Assembly (NCBI GenBank): GCA_900758895.1
Contig: CAAETG010000164.1
Location: 1 to 7,174, forward strand
DNA: 7,174 bases
Direction of reading: 5' to 3'
Source of the DNA: Bacilli bacterium
GTDB taxonomy: Bacteria > Bacillota_I > Bacilli_A > RF39 > UBA660
In this document: in pieces, positions 1 through 6,701 of the stretch
Layout: every line of letters starts with the position of its first letter
Numbering within the stretch: position 1 is the stretch's first letter
Notes under the pieces: generated by a model
The model's database searches: none
What the model saw: only the letters and a program-made list of their open reading frames with translations
Told to the model about the DNA's origin: nothing
Made by a program: the position numbers and the translations under genes

Positions 1-355
1 AATGAACTTAGATCATTTTTTAGAAAATAATAATGTAAATTTTGGTAATGTTACTTTAGAAGATCTAGTAAATGCTCTAAAAAAATTTAAGGAAAGAGAA
101 AAATTAAATAAACCTTTAAATACCAAAATTACCAAGAAGGAATATAGTATTGAAAAAAGAATAGATGATATTAGAAAGATTTTACAAGTAAGGCCTAGAG
201 TAGAGTTTTTAGAATTATTTAACGAATGGAATAAAGACTTTCTGATTGTAACCTTTTTATCTATTTTGACAATGAGTAAAAATAGCGAAATAACATTAAC
301 TCAGAAAGATAATTTTGAACCAATTATGATAGAAAGGAGAGAGAATCATGAATAA
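1..355 (+). CDS. scpA: ScpA, kleisin subunit of SMC condensin (3' part only)
   Basis: This is the C-terminal 117 or so residues of the segregation and condensation protein ScpA. The gene enters from the left: base 1 ends the preceding codon, and the ATG at position 2 is probably internal, because ScpA is normally about 240-260 residues long. The visible part holds the conserved end of the family: a helical stretch beginning SIEKRIDDI (about residues 49-57), then VEFLELF and LIVTFLSIL, and a final strand ending in FEPIMI. Together these form the C-terminal winged-helix domain that binds the SMC ATPase head. ScpA bridges the two heads of the Smc dimer and carries ScpB on its middle region; the complex acts on the nucleoid to compact and segregate chromosomes. 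The TAA stop overlaps the scpB start by 8 bp, as expected for a coupled scpAB operon. The identification is firm; only the N-terminal half is out of view. Confidence 0.92.
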   Translation, partial: MNLDHFLENNNVNFGNVTLEDLVNALKKFKEREKLNKPLNTKITKKEYSIEKRIDDIRKILQVRPRVEFLELFNEWNKDFLIVTFLSILTMSKNSEITLTQKDNFEPIMIERRENHE

Positions 356-923
356 ATTAGGCGTTCTCGAAGGAATTTTGTTTGTTATGGGAGATGAAGG
401 AATTAATTTAAAAAATTTATGTGAAGTCATGAACATCACAACTGATGAAGCAAAAGCTTTACTCCTCAAACTAAAAGAAAGCTATGAAAGTGATGAAAGA
501 GGAATACGCATTAGTTATCTTGGAGATGCTTTTAAATTGACAACCAAAGAATGTCACAAGGAATATTATCAAAAATTAATTGAGAACCCAGAAGCAAATA
601 CGCTGAGTCCTTCCAGTCTGGAAGTGCTTGCTATTATTGCATATAACCAGCCCATTACTCGGGTTGAAATAGATACCATGAGAGGGGTAAGTAGCTCTCA
701 TATTATAAGAAAGTTAGTAGCAAAAGGTCTTATTAAAGAAGCTGGAAAATCAAAAATGCCGGGAAGACCAAATTTATATCGAACTACAAGTGAGTTCCTA
801 GATTGTTTTGGCCTAGCTAGTTTAAATGAATTACCTGAACTAGAGGAGACAAAAAATCAAGAAGAAGAAAGCGAATTATTTACATCAATATATAAAGAGG
901 ATGAAAATGAAATGGGAATTTAG
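348..923 (+). CDS. scpB: ScpB, winged-helix partner of the SMC-ScpA condensin
   Basis: Segregation and condensation protein B, 191 residues, a normal length for the family. It folds as two winged-helix domains (about residues 1-80 and 85-150) and binds as a dimer to the middle of the kleisin ScpA, helping to regulate the Smc ATPase on the chromosome. Family motifs are plain: LEGILFVMGDEGI at the N-terminus, LEVLAIIAYNQPITRVEID in the second domain, then MPGRPNLYRTT and FLDCFGLASLNELPEL. The acidic tail (about 160-190, rich in Glu) is poorly conserved in ScpB proteins. The ATG is preceded by an AAAGGAGA ribosome binding site at 333-340 with 7-nt spacing, and the start lies inside the end of scpA, so translation is probably coupled. 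The next gene starts within its last codons, extending the operon. Confidence 0.97.
   Translation: MNKLGVLEGILFVMGDEGINLKNLCEVMNITTDEAKALLLKLKESYESDERGIRISYLGDAFKLTTKECHKEYYQKLIENPEANTLSPSSLEVLAIIAYNQPITRVEIDTMRGVSSSHIIRKLVAKGLIKEAGKSKMPGRPNLYRTTSEFLDCFGLASLNELPELEETKNQEEESELFTSIYKEDENEMGI
894..900 (+). promoter_or_regulatory. Ribosome binding site deciding the start of the pentapeptide-repeat gene
   Basis: AAAGAGG lies inside the 3' end of scpB. It abuts the ATG at 901 with no spacer but stands 6 nt ahead of the in-frame ATG at 907. The second spacing is normal, so 907 is the likelier start. This is inference from spacing; the two starts differ by only two residues. Confidence 0.6.
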
Positions 924-1524
924 TCAAGAGTTAAAAAAGGAAAATTTTAAAAATCATACGGATCTTACTTTAAATAGTCTTTACTTTGAAAAAGAAGAAA
1001 TAACAAATGAATATATTAATTTTGAAACATTAAGAGAAGTATGTTTTAAAAGATGTATTTTGACTAATGTAACTTTTGACAATAGTTTTTTTGGTAAAGT
1101 AAAATTTCAAAATTGTGAATTAATTAACGTTGCTTTTAGTGGATCTAACTTAAGTAATGTTGATTTTGATAATTGTAAACTGGTTAGTATCTCTATTTTT
1201 GAAACAACATTAAGTAATATTAGTATCAAAGAAAGTTTAATAGAATATTCAAAAATAGAAAATTCTAAAATGGATAATTCTCTGTTCGATGATGTAAAAT
1301 GGATGGAAAACATTCATAGACATAATAAATATGAATATAGTAATTTTACTAGATGTTCTTTTATTTTAGACAATTTTATTGATACAAAGATGAAAGAATG
1401 TGATTTAAAAACAAGCCATTTTGAAGATATTAAAATTAACTTAGACGAAATAATAACATCTAAATTATCATTATTAGGTCTACTAGAAATCGTAAATACC
1501 AAAGGAATCATCATTGAAGAATAA
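907..1524 (+). CDS. Pentapeptide-repeat (quadrilateral beta-helix) protein
   Basis: A 205-residue protein made almost wholly of pentapeptide repeats. Counting from the ATG at 907, a hydrophobic central residue (Leu, Phe, Ile, Met, Tyr or Trp) recurs every five residues from Leu22 to Ile177, including Phe47, Leu52, Phe57, Phe62, Phe67, Leu72 and Phe77. The only break is His137, and the register resumes unchanged after it. The position two residues before each centre is usually small (Val, Cys, Ser or Thr), as the family requires. This predicts about eight coils of a right-handed quadrilateral beta-helix, the fold of Qnr and MfpA proteins. The C-terminal LLGLLEIVNTKGIIIEE resembles the non-repeat end of many family members. 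No signal peptide or membrane segment is seen, so it is probably cytosolic. It overlaps scpB by 17 bp and is probably co-translated with scpAB. Its function is unknown: gyrase protection or a chromosome-linked role is speculation. The ATG at 901 is an alternative start. Confidence 0.85.
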   Translation: MKWEFSQELKKENFKNHTDLTLNSLYFEKEEITNEYINFETLREVCFKRCILTNVTFDNSFFGKVKFQNCELINVAFSGSNLSNVDFDNCKLVSISIFETTLSNISIKESLIEYSKIENSKMDNSLFDDVKWMENIHRHNKYEYSNFTRCSFILDNFIDTKMKECDLKTSHFEDIKINLDEIITSKLSLLGLLEIVNTKGIIIEE

Positions 1525-1541
1525 AAAAACTATGTTATAAT
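1514..1541 (+). promoter_or_regulatory. Candidate extended -10 promoter for the ABC transporter operon
   Basis: TTGAAG at 1514-1519 and a perfect TATAAT at 1536-1541 are separated by 16 nt, and the -10 is preceded by TG (TGTTATAAT). The -35 box lies in the last codons of the upstream gene. Transcription would start near 1548, within the ribosome binding site AAAGGAGG (1545-1552), giving a leader of only about 10 nt. There is no terminator between this and the upstream operon, so read-through is also possible. Chance matches are common in A+T-rich DNA, but the perfect extended -10 supports the call. Confidence 0.5.
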
Positions 1542-1557
1542 AATAAAGGAGGATTCT

Positions 1558-2259
1558 ATGAGTTATATTGAACTAAAAAATGTAAAAAAAGAGTATGTAA
1601 TGGGGGAAGTTAAAATTATTGCTGCCCATGATGTATCTTTTGAAATTGAAAAAGGAGAATTAGTAGTTATATTAGGACCAAGTGGAGCAGGAAAAACAAC
1701 TATTTTAAATTTATTAGGGGGAATGGACTCTGCTACTTCTGGTAAAATTATAGTCGATGGGGAAGATGTAACCAAATTAAAAAGAAAAGAACTAATTGGA
1801 TATCGACGGAATAGTATTGGCTTTGTTTTTCAATTTTATAATTTAGTTCAAAATTTAACAGCACTAGAAAATGTAGAATTAGCAGTTCAAATATGCAAAA
1901 ATCCTTTAGATCCGGAAAAAGTATTAGAACAAGTTGGCCTAAAGGATCGAATAAATAATTTTCCGGCTCAATTATCAGGAGGAGAACAACAACGAGTTGC
2001 CATTGCTAGAGCTATCGCTAAAAATCCAAAATTATTATTATGTGATGAACCAACAGGGGCACTTGATTCCAAAACAGGTATTAAAATATTAGAGCTCCTT
2101 CAAAAATCATGTAAAGAAATGGGAATGACAACGGTTATCATCACTCATAATGCCATTATTTCTGAAATAGCGGATAAAGTAATTCGTCTAAAAAATGGAA
2201 CGATTGAGGAGATTAAAATTAATAAAAAGCCAAAAAGTGTAAAGGAGCTTGATTGGTAA
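1558..2259 (+). CDS. ABC transporter ATP-binding protein, MacB/LolD type
   Basis: A complete 233-residue nucleotide-binding subunit that should hydrolyse ATP at the inner face of the membrane to drive the adjacent permease. All motifs are present: Walker [10 protein letters not shown] (residues 40-48), Q-loop Gln92 in VFQFYNL, ABC signature LSGGEQQ (139-145), Walker B LLLCDEP with catalytic Glu164, D-loop GALD (167-170) and switch His197 in IITHN. The sequence pattern and length are those of the LolD/MacB/FtsE group, whose partners are FtsX-fold permeases, which matches the next gene. A strong AAAGGAGG sits 5 nt before the ATG. The stop codon overlaps the next start as TAATG, so the two subunits should be made together. 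The substrate cannot be told from the ATPase. A short basic tail (about 218-229, lysine-rich) follows the usual end of the domain. Confidence 0.96.
   Translation: MSYIELKNVKKEYVMGEVKIIAAHDVSFEIEKGELVVILGPSGAGKTTILNLLGGMDSATSGKIIVDGEDVTKLKRKELIGYRRNSIGFVFQFYNLVQNLTALENVELAVQICKNPLDPEKVLEQVGLKDRINNFPAQLSGGEQQRVAIARAIAKNPKLLLCDEPTGALDSKTGIKILELLQKSCKEMGMTTVIITHNAIISEIADKVIRLKNGTIEEIKINKKPKSVKELDW
2241..2247 (+). promoter_or_regulatory. Ribosome binding site for the permease gene
   Basis: AAAGGAG near the end of the ATPase gene. It lies 11 nt ahead of the ATG at 2259 and 5 nt ahead of an in-frame TTG at 2253. The ATG forms a TAATG stop-start junction and gives the start Met-Arg-Leu-Leu-Tyr. The TTG would add only two residues, and neither spacing is ideal. 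Confidence 0.6.
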
Positions 2260-5200
2260 TGCGTCTTTTATACAAGCTTTCCTTCCAAAAGATGCGAAAA
2301 AATATTGGCCGCTTTTTATCTGTATTATTTATTGTAGCCCTAGGAGTTGGATTTTTTGCCGGACTAAGAGAAACAACCCCAGATATCGAGACTACGCTAG
2401 ATAATTATTATGATGAACATAATTTAATGGATTTTAAAATTGTCAGTACGGGTGGATTAACAGAAGATGACGTAAATTCGCTAAAAGAATTAGAAAATAT
2501 TGATAAAGTAGTTCCTAGTTATTCAGTAGATGCTTTAATTAATGGCGAAGAAATACGAATTCACGCCATTGAAAGTGAAATCAATAATGTTGCCTTAGAA
2601 GAAGGAAGAATGCCACAGAGTAATAATGAATGTGTAGCCGATAGTACCAAATACCAATTGGGTGATGCTTTGCAAATTACTAAGTTAAGTCAAGAAGGAA
2701 TTCTTACAACTACTACTTTTACAGTTGTAGGCCTTGCTAAATCACCTCTTTATTTAAGTAGGCAAATGGGAATTGCTAGTATTGGTACTGGAGAATTAGA
2801 ATCATTTATTTATGTTCCAAAAGAAAATTTTAATTCCGAATACTACACCGAAATATACTTAACCGCCACTGGTTCTCTTGCTGAAATAGCCTATGAAGAA
2901 GATTATGAAGAAGTAACAAATAAACTTCTAGCAGAGTTAGAAGAGTTAAAACCAATTAGAGAAACGAAACGGTATGAAGAAATTTTAGAAGAGGCAACAA
3001 TTGAAATTCGCAAGATTGAACAAGAAGCAAGTAGTGAAATTGCAAGTGCCGAAGAAGAATTAAATAATGCTTTAAACGAAATTAATCAAGGAAGAAATGA
3101 TATTGAGTCTGCTAAAAGTGAATTAAGTAAGAATGAAAGTGCTTTGAATGAAGAGGAGCAAAATGGCTTAACTGAAATTAATAATGCTCGTACTATCTGG
3201 CAAGAAAGCTATAATACATTCCTAAATTCTTTAAATACCATGGGATTAACAGAAGATTCCTTGCAAAGTACAATGGATACACTAAATACTCAAATCACCA
3301 ATTTAACTGAAATTTTAAGTACATTAACCGAGGATGATCCAAATTATGCCACAACCAAAGCCGCTTTAGATAATTTAAATGTTCAAAAAGCAAATTTAGA
3401 AACTCTAATTACTACCAAAGAAACATTAGATGCAAGTAAAACCGAAATAGATAACAATGAGGCAGAATTAAAAAAACAAATAGCAAGTGCAAGAAATGAA
3501 ATAGCAAGTGCTAGAAGCGAAATAGCTGCAAATGAAGAGAAATTAAATGCTGCTTATGAAGAATATTTAACGGGATTAAATGCTTTAAATGAGCAAAAAA
3601 GTGAAGTAGAAAAAGAGATTGCGGAAGCAAGAGCGTCTTTAGAAGAAATAGAAAAACCTGAATGGTATTTATTAGATCGAAATGATAACAACGGTTATTC
3701 TAGTGTATGGGATGATGCGCTAAAAGTAGATGCTATTGCCGGAATTTTTCCAATTTTCTTCATTGTTGTTGTTGCTCTCATGTGCTTTAATACGATGAAT
3801 CGCATGGTAGAAGAAGAACGTGGAGAAATAGGAACATTATCTAGTTTAGGATATGGTAGTTTCCGTATTATCAATGGTTATCTATTCTATATCTTCTTTG
3901 CAACGGTAATTGGTGTAACAATTGGTTTACTCATCGGATATACACTAATCCCAAATGTTATCTATAGTATTTATAATGCCAATTATATTTTACCAAAATT
4001 ACAAATTAATATAAAATTATTACCATTCTTTATCATAATATTAATTACGCTTGGCTTAATGTCTTTGATTGCTATCATATCATGTTTAAAAGAATTAAAA
4101 AATGCCCCAGCAACTATTTTAAGACCAGCATCTCCAAAAGCAGGAAAGAAAGTATTTTTAGAACATATTAAATTTATTTGGAAAAGATTATCTTTTACTG
4201 GTAAAGTAACTGCCAGAAATATGTTTCGATACAAAAAAAGAATTATCATGACAGTCTTAGGTGTAGTTGGATCAACAGCATTATTATTAACAGGATTCGG
4301 CCTTCGTGATAGCATCAGCAGTCTTGCCGATCTTCAATATGGCAAAATTAATCACTATGATGCTCTAATGGTTTTCCAAAATACCTTTACAAATTTAACA
4401 GATGATATAACAACAAAATTAGCTAATGATAGTATTACAGAATATATGCCCATTTATCAAGCATCATTTACTTTTGAAGCAAATGAATTATCTCACGATG
4501 TTTATCTAATTGCCTTATCAAATCCAGAAGAAATCGAAACATTTATTACTTTTAATAGTAAAGTAAATAATGAATTTGCTTTCCCTAGTGATGGAGTAGT
4601 AATTAGTGAAAAAATGGCAAATCTATTAAATGTAGAAATAGGCGACTTTATTAAACTGAGAAATAGAAACAATGAATTAGTCGTGTTACCTGTATCAGAA
4701 ATAGCTGAAAACTATACGATGCATTACGTTTATATGAGTGAGCAAACTTATGAAAAATATTTTGAAACAGAATTAGAATATAATATGATTATGACAAATT
4801 TAAATGATGAAATTAATCATGATGAATTAGCTAGTGAATGGATGGATACAGGTCTTATTAGTACCATTAATTTTACAGAAGATAATATCGAAGTATTTGA
4901 TAATATGGTCGGAGGTTTAAACTTAATAGTTTTACTTATTATTGGCGCTTCTTGTATGTTAGCATTCATTGTTCTCTACAATTTAACAACTATTAATATT
5001 GCTGAACGAATAAGAGAGATATCAACGTTAAAAGTATTAGGATTCTATGATAAAGAAGTATCAAGTTATGTTTATAGAGAAACTTTATTTTTAACGATAT
5101 TTGGTATTTTACTAGGCTTAGTTGCTGGAATATTCTTACACATGTATGTAATCAACGTAGCTGAAACCGACAATATTTTATTCTTACATGATATTTTATG

Positions 5201-5318
5201 GCCAAGCTATATTTACTCATTCTTAATCATTATCTTCTTTACGATTATTGTTCAAATAATAACTAATCAAAGATTAAAGAAAATAGACATGGTTGAATCT
5301 CTAAAATCAGTTGAATAA
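2259..5318 (+). CDS. FtsX/MacB-family ABC permease with coiled-coil extracytoplasmic domain
   Basis: A 1019-residue membrane protein holding two FtsX-type permease halves in one chain. From the ATG at 2259, likely membrane segments lie near residues 17-36, 491-510, 538-563, 586-610, 662-681, 886-908, 941-963 and 984-1003. The first extracytoplasmic region (about 40-490) ends in a long heptad-rich coiled coil (about 234-466), followed by EWYLLDRNDNNGYSS, a block I recognise from this family of long Firmicutes permeases. The second (about 684-884) is a MacB-like domain without a coiled coil. Cytosolic coupling segments EERGEIGTLSSLGYG (519-533) and ERIREISTLKVLGF (916-929) are typical of the family and should contact the ATPase. 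With the preceding gene it forms a complete type VII (mechanotransmission) ABC system. Such systems extrude lipids, peptides or drugs, or transmit force to wall enzymes, rather than import nutrients. The substrate is unknown, and no neighbouring gene names it. An in-frame TTG at 2253 is an alternative start. Confidence 0.94.
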   Translation: MRLLYKLSFQKMRKNIGRFLSVLFIVALGVGFFAGLRETTPDIETTLDNYYDEHNLMDFKIVSTGGLTEDDVNSLKELENIDKVVPSYSVDALINGEEIRIHAIESEINNVALEEGRMPQSNNECVADSTKYQLGDALQITKLSQEGILTTTTFTVVGLAKSPLYLSRQMGIASIGTGELESFIYVPKENFNSEYYTEIYLTATGSLAEIAYEEDYEEVTNKLLAELEELKPIRETKRYEEILEEATIEIRKIEQEASSEIASAEEELNNALNEINQGRNDIESAKSELSKNESALNEEEQNGLTEINNARTIWQESYNTFLNSLNTMGLTEDSLQSTMDTLNTQITNLTEILSTLTEDDPNYATTKAALDNLNVQKANLETLITTKETLDASKTEIDNNEAELKKQIASARNEIASARSEIAANEEKLNAAYEEYLTGLNALNEQKSEVEKEIAEARASLEEIEKPEWYLLDRNDNNGYSSVWDDALKVDAIAGIFPIFFIVVVALMCFNTMNRMVEEERGEIGTLSSLGYGSFRIINGYLFYIFFATVIGVTIGLLIGYTLIPNVIYSIYNANYILPKLQINIKLLPFFIIILITLGLMSLIAIISCLKELKNAPATILRPASPKAGKKVFLEHIKFIWKRLSFTGKVTARNMFRYKKRIIMTVLGVVGSTALLLTGFGLRDSISSLADLQYGKINHYDALMVFQNTFTNLTDDITTKLANDSITEYMPIYQASFTFEANELSHDVYLIALSNPEEIETFITFNSKVNNEFAFPSDGVVISEKMANLLNVEIGDFIKLRNRNNELVVLPVSEIAENYTMHYVYMSEQTYEKYFETELEYNMIMTNLNDEINHDELASEWMDTGLISTINFTEDNIEVFDNMVGGLNLIVLLIIGASCMLAFIVLYNLTTINIAERIREISTLKVLGFYDKEVSSYVYRETLFLTIFGILLGLVAGIFLHMYVINVAETDNILFLHDILWPSYIYSFLIIIFFTIIVQIITNQRLKKIDMVESLKSVE
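3480..3542 (+). repeat. 21-nt tandem repeat encoding coiled-coil heptads
   Basis: Three direct 21-nt units lie inside the permease gene (3480-3500, 3501-3521, 3522-3542). The first two are nearly identical and the third is diverged. They encode the heptads IASARNE, IASARSE and IAANEEK (residues 408-428), so the repeat is in phase with the coiled coil. A related IASAEEE occurs at residues 261-267 in the opposite arm. In-frame duplication of heptads is the likely origin. Confidence 0.75.
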
Positions 5319-5352
5319 AAAAACATCTTACCAAAAATAAGATGCTTTTTTT
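5317..5352. terminator. Bidirectional intrinsic terminator between convergent genes
   Basis: Left arm CATCTTA (5324-5330), 7-nt loop CCAAAAA and right arm TAAGATG (5338-5344), flanked by seven A (5317-5323) and seven T (5346-5352). The A/T runs could extend the stem past one A-C mismatch. On the plus strand it follows the permease stop directly; read on the minus strand it gives the same hairpin and U-run downstream of the peptidase gene. It therefore probably ends both transcripts. The 7-bp stem is A+T-rich and so only moderately stable. Confidence 0.85.
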
Positions 5353-5364
5353 AATTTTATCTCC

Positions 5365-6684
5365 TTAAAAAGGATCATCCATATCAAATAAAATCGGCTT
5401 TTGTTTAAATAATGCTAACTCTTCTTCTGTTAAATATTTTTTATCAATCATGACTTCTAAGACAAACTCATCAAAGAAATTATCATTCATAACAAAATAA
5501 CCATTTTTATGTGTTTGATCGCCATAACTATCTTCAATTTTCCAACGAATAATATGATCATCTTCAATATGTACACCTGTGATTAACATACAGTGTTGAT
5601 AAGAAATGTCATACATTGATAAAGCTTCTTCTTTTGTTAAAAAATTAATTCCAAAAACATCATGATAATTATAAAGATTAGTATCCATAATACCTAATTT
5701 ATTATCAACCATCTTTATCATATTACATCCAACGTAAACAGGAATACCATCCCTTAATTGCTTAACAACCAAATCTTTTAAAGTTGTTATAGGCATATTA
5801 ATAAATTCTACAGCTTCTTTTTCATAGATATTTTTGCTATATTTTTTACGATATAATTGATGATACTTTTTATTATAACTAGGAACATTGGCAATTCCTA
5901 CAAATTGATCAAGCTCCATGGTTAAAAATTTCTCTTTAAACTGAATTGGTGTAAGATTGGTTAGTTTCTTATAATTTCCATCTTGATCAGTATATTCATA
6001 ATCAAATGAGAAGGGTAGTTCTCCTAAGCATTTATCTAAAAACTCATAATTTTCTTCTAGCATCTTCTCTTTTAAAGTGATCATTTCTTCCACTTTCTTT
6101 TTCTCTTTTTTCCCTGTTAAAATTTGAAAAACATCCTTTTTTACTTTTTCACTAAAAATACGTAAGAATTCAAAAGGCTTTTTACTACTTCTAACCTCTG
6201 GCATCACACATTCGGGAACAATACCATATTTATTAACAAGAGAGCGAAAATATTCAAAATAGCCACCCTCATAAATACCTAATTTTAAATAGTCCTTTTT
6301 GATTTCAGTCTTATAATCAAAATTTTCCTTTTCTATTACATATTGATATAAAGCATTGGATTTCTCAAGTTTATCTAAAAATGATATAAAATTGGCAGAT
6401 AAAGCATATTCATTTTCTTCAATATGAAGATTATGAGCAATATTATTTTTAATTAAATTAATACCAGCATAGATCCAACATCTCTCTGAATTACCTTGAT
6501 CATATATTTTAGATTTAGCAAGTTCAATATTAAATAGATTATTAGTATGATTAATAATATCGTTATTTAAACAAAAGTCATGAATTCCTACATTTTTAAT
6601 TGCATTTTCAATGATTTTGTTTTGAGGATTTTCTTTATATTTTTGATTAAACTTCTGAATTTTCTGGTAATCTAATTTTTCCAT
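5365..6684 (-). CDS. pepC: PepC/bleomycin hydrolase-like C1 cysteine peptidase with altered active site
   Basis: A 439-residue papain-fold peptidase of family C1B (aminopeptidase C/bleomycin hydrolase), close to the usual length of about 440-450. Family members are cytosolic, often hexameric, and trim peptides from the N-terminus. Visible landmarks are oxyanion Gln63 and nucleophile Cys69 in DQGNSERCW, then KYGIVPECVMPE (152-163), LGIMDT (330-335), His364 in QHCM and the block RWKIEDSYGD (380-389). No signal peptide is seen. There are three departures from the family. The usual ENSWG reads EDSYG, so the catalytic Asn is Asp385. SGRCW reads SERCW (Glu67). The C-terminal arm, normally ending near WDPMGALA, stops at DDPF. 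The frame is otherwise intact and well conserved, so it is not an obvious pseudogene, but activity or specificity may differ. It is transcribed alone, convergent with the ABC operon. The start has GGGTGAT upstream. Family assignment is firm; aminopeptidase activity is uncertain. Confidence 0.92.
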   Translation of the reverse strand: MEKLDYQKIQKFNQKYKENPQNKIIENAIKNVGIHDFCLNNDIINHTNNLFNIELAKSKIYDQGNSERCWIYAGINLIKNNIAHNLHIEENEYALSANFISFLDKLEKSNALYQYVIEKENFDYKTEIKKDYLKLGIYEGGYFEYFRSLVNKYGIVPECVMPEVRSSKKPFEFLRIFSEKVKKDVFQILTGKKEKKKVEEMITLKEKMLEENYEFLDKCLGELPFSFDYEYTDQDGNYKKLTNLTPIQFKEKFLTMELDQFVGIANVPSYNKKYHQLYRKKYSKNIYEKEAVEFINMPITTLKDLVVKQLRDGIPVYVGCNMIKMVDNKLGIMDTNLYNYHDVFGINFLTKEEALSMYDISYQHCMLITGVHIEDDHIIRWKIEDSYGDQTHKNGYFVMNDNFFDEFVLEVMIDKKYLTEEELALFKQKPILFDMDDPF

Positions 6685-6688
6685 TTAT

Positions 6689-6695
6689 ATCACCC
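6689..6695 (-). promoter_or_regulatory. Unusual ribosome binding site of the pepC-like gene
   Basis: Read on the minus strand this is GGGTGAT, 4 nt before the ATG. GGTGAT pairs with the 5' part of the anti-Shine-Dalgarno ATCACCTCC rather than with its CCTCC core, so it is a shifted site. The short spacer suits that register and supports the ATG at 6684 as the start. Confidence 0.6.
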
Positions 6696-6701
6696 AAAGT
6701 T

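Noticed and set aside
1107..1514. Two minus-strand open frames (1107-1313 and 1314-1514) opposite the pentapeptide-repeat gene
   Set aside because: They lie wholly antisense to a well-supported gene and show low-complexity Ser/Ile/Leu-rich translations and no family features. They are by-products of the repeat structure on the other strand.
907..1524. Pentapeptide-repeat protein as a quinolone resistance determinant (Qnr)
   Set aside because: Fold and length fit, but no Qnr-specific sequence is recognised and the gene sits in a condensin operon rather than a mobile or resistance context. Only the fold is claimed.
1563..1775. Minus-strand open frame opposite the ABC ATPase
   Set aside because: It mirrors the conserved Walker A region of a clear gene and has no recognisable protein features.
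3983..4315. 110-residue minus-strand open frame opposite the permease
   Set aside because: It is antisense to the conserved permease membrane segments; its hydrophobic runs are the complement of those segments.
1558..5318. ABC operon as a bacitracin-type (BceAB) resistance system
   Set aside because: BceB permeases are shorter with ten membrane segments and one large extracellular domain, and no two-component regulator is present. The long two-halved permease with a coiled coil is a different branch.
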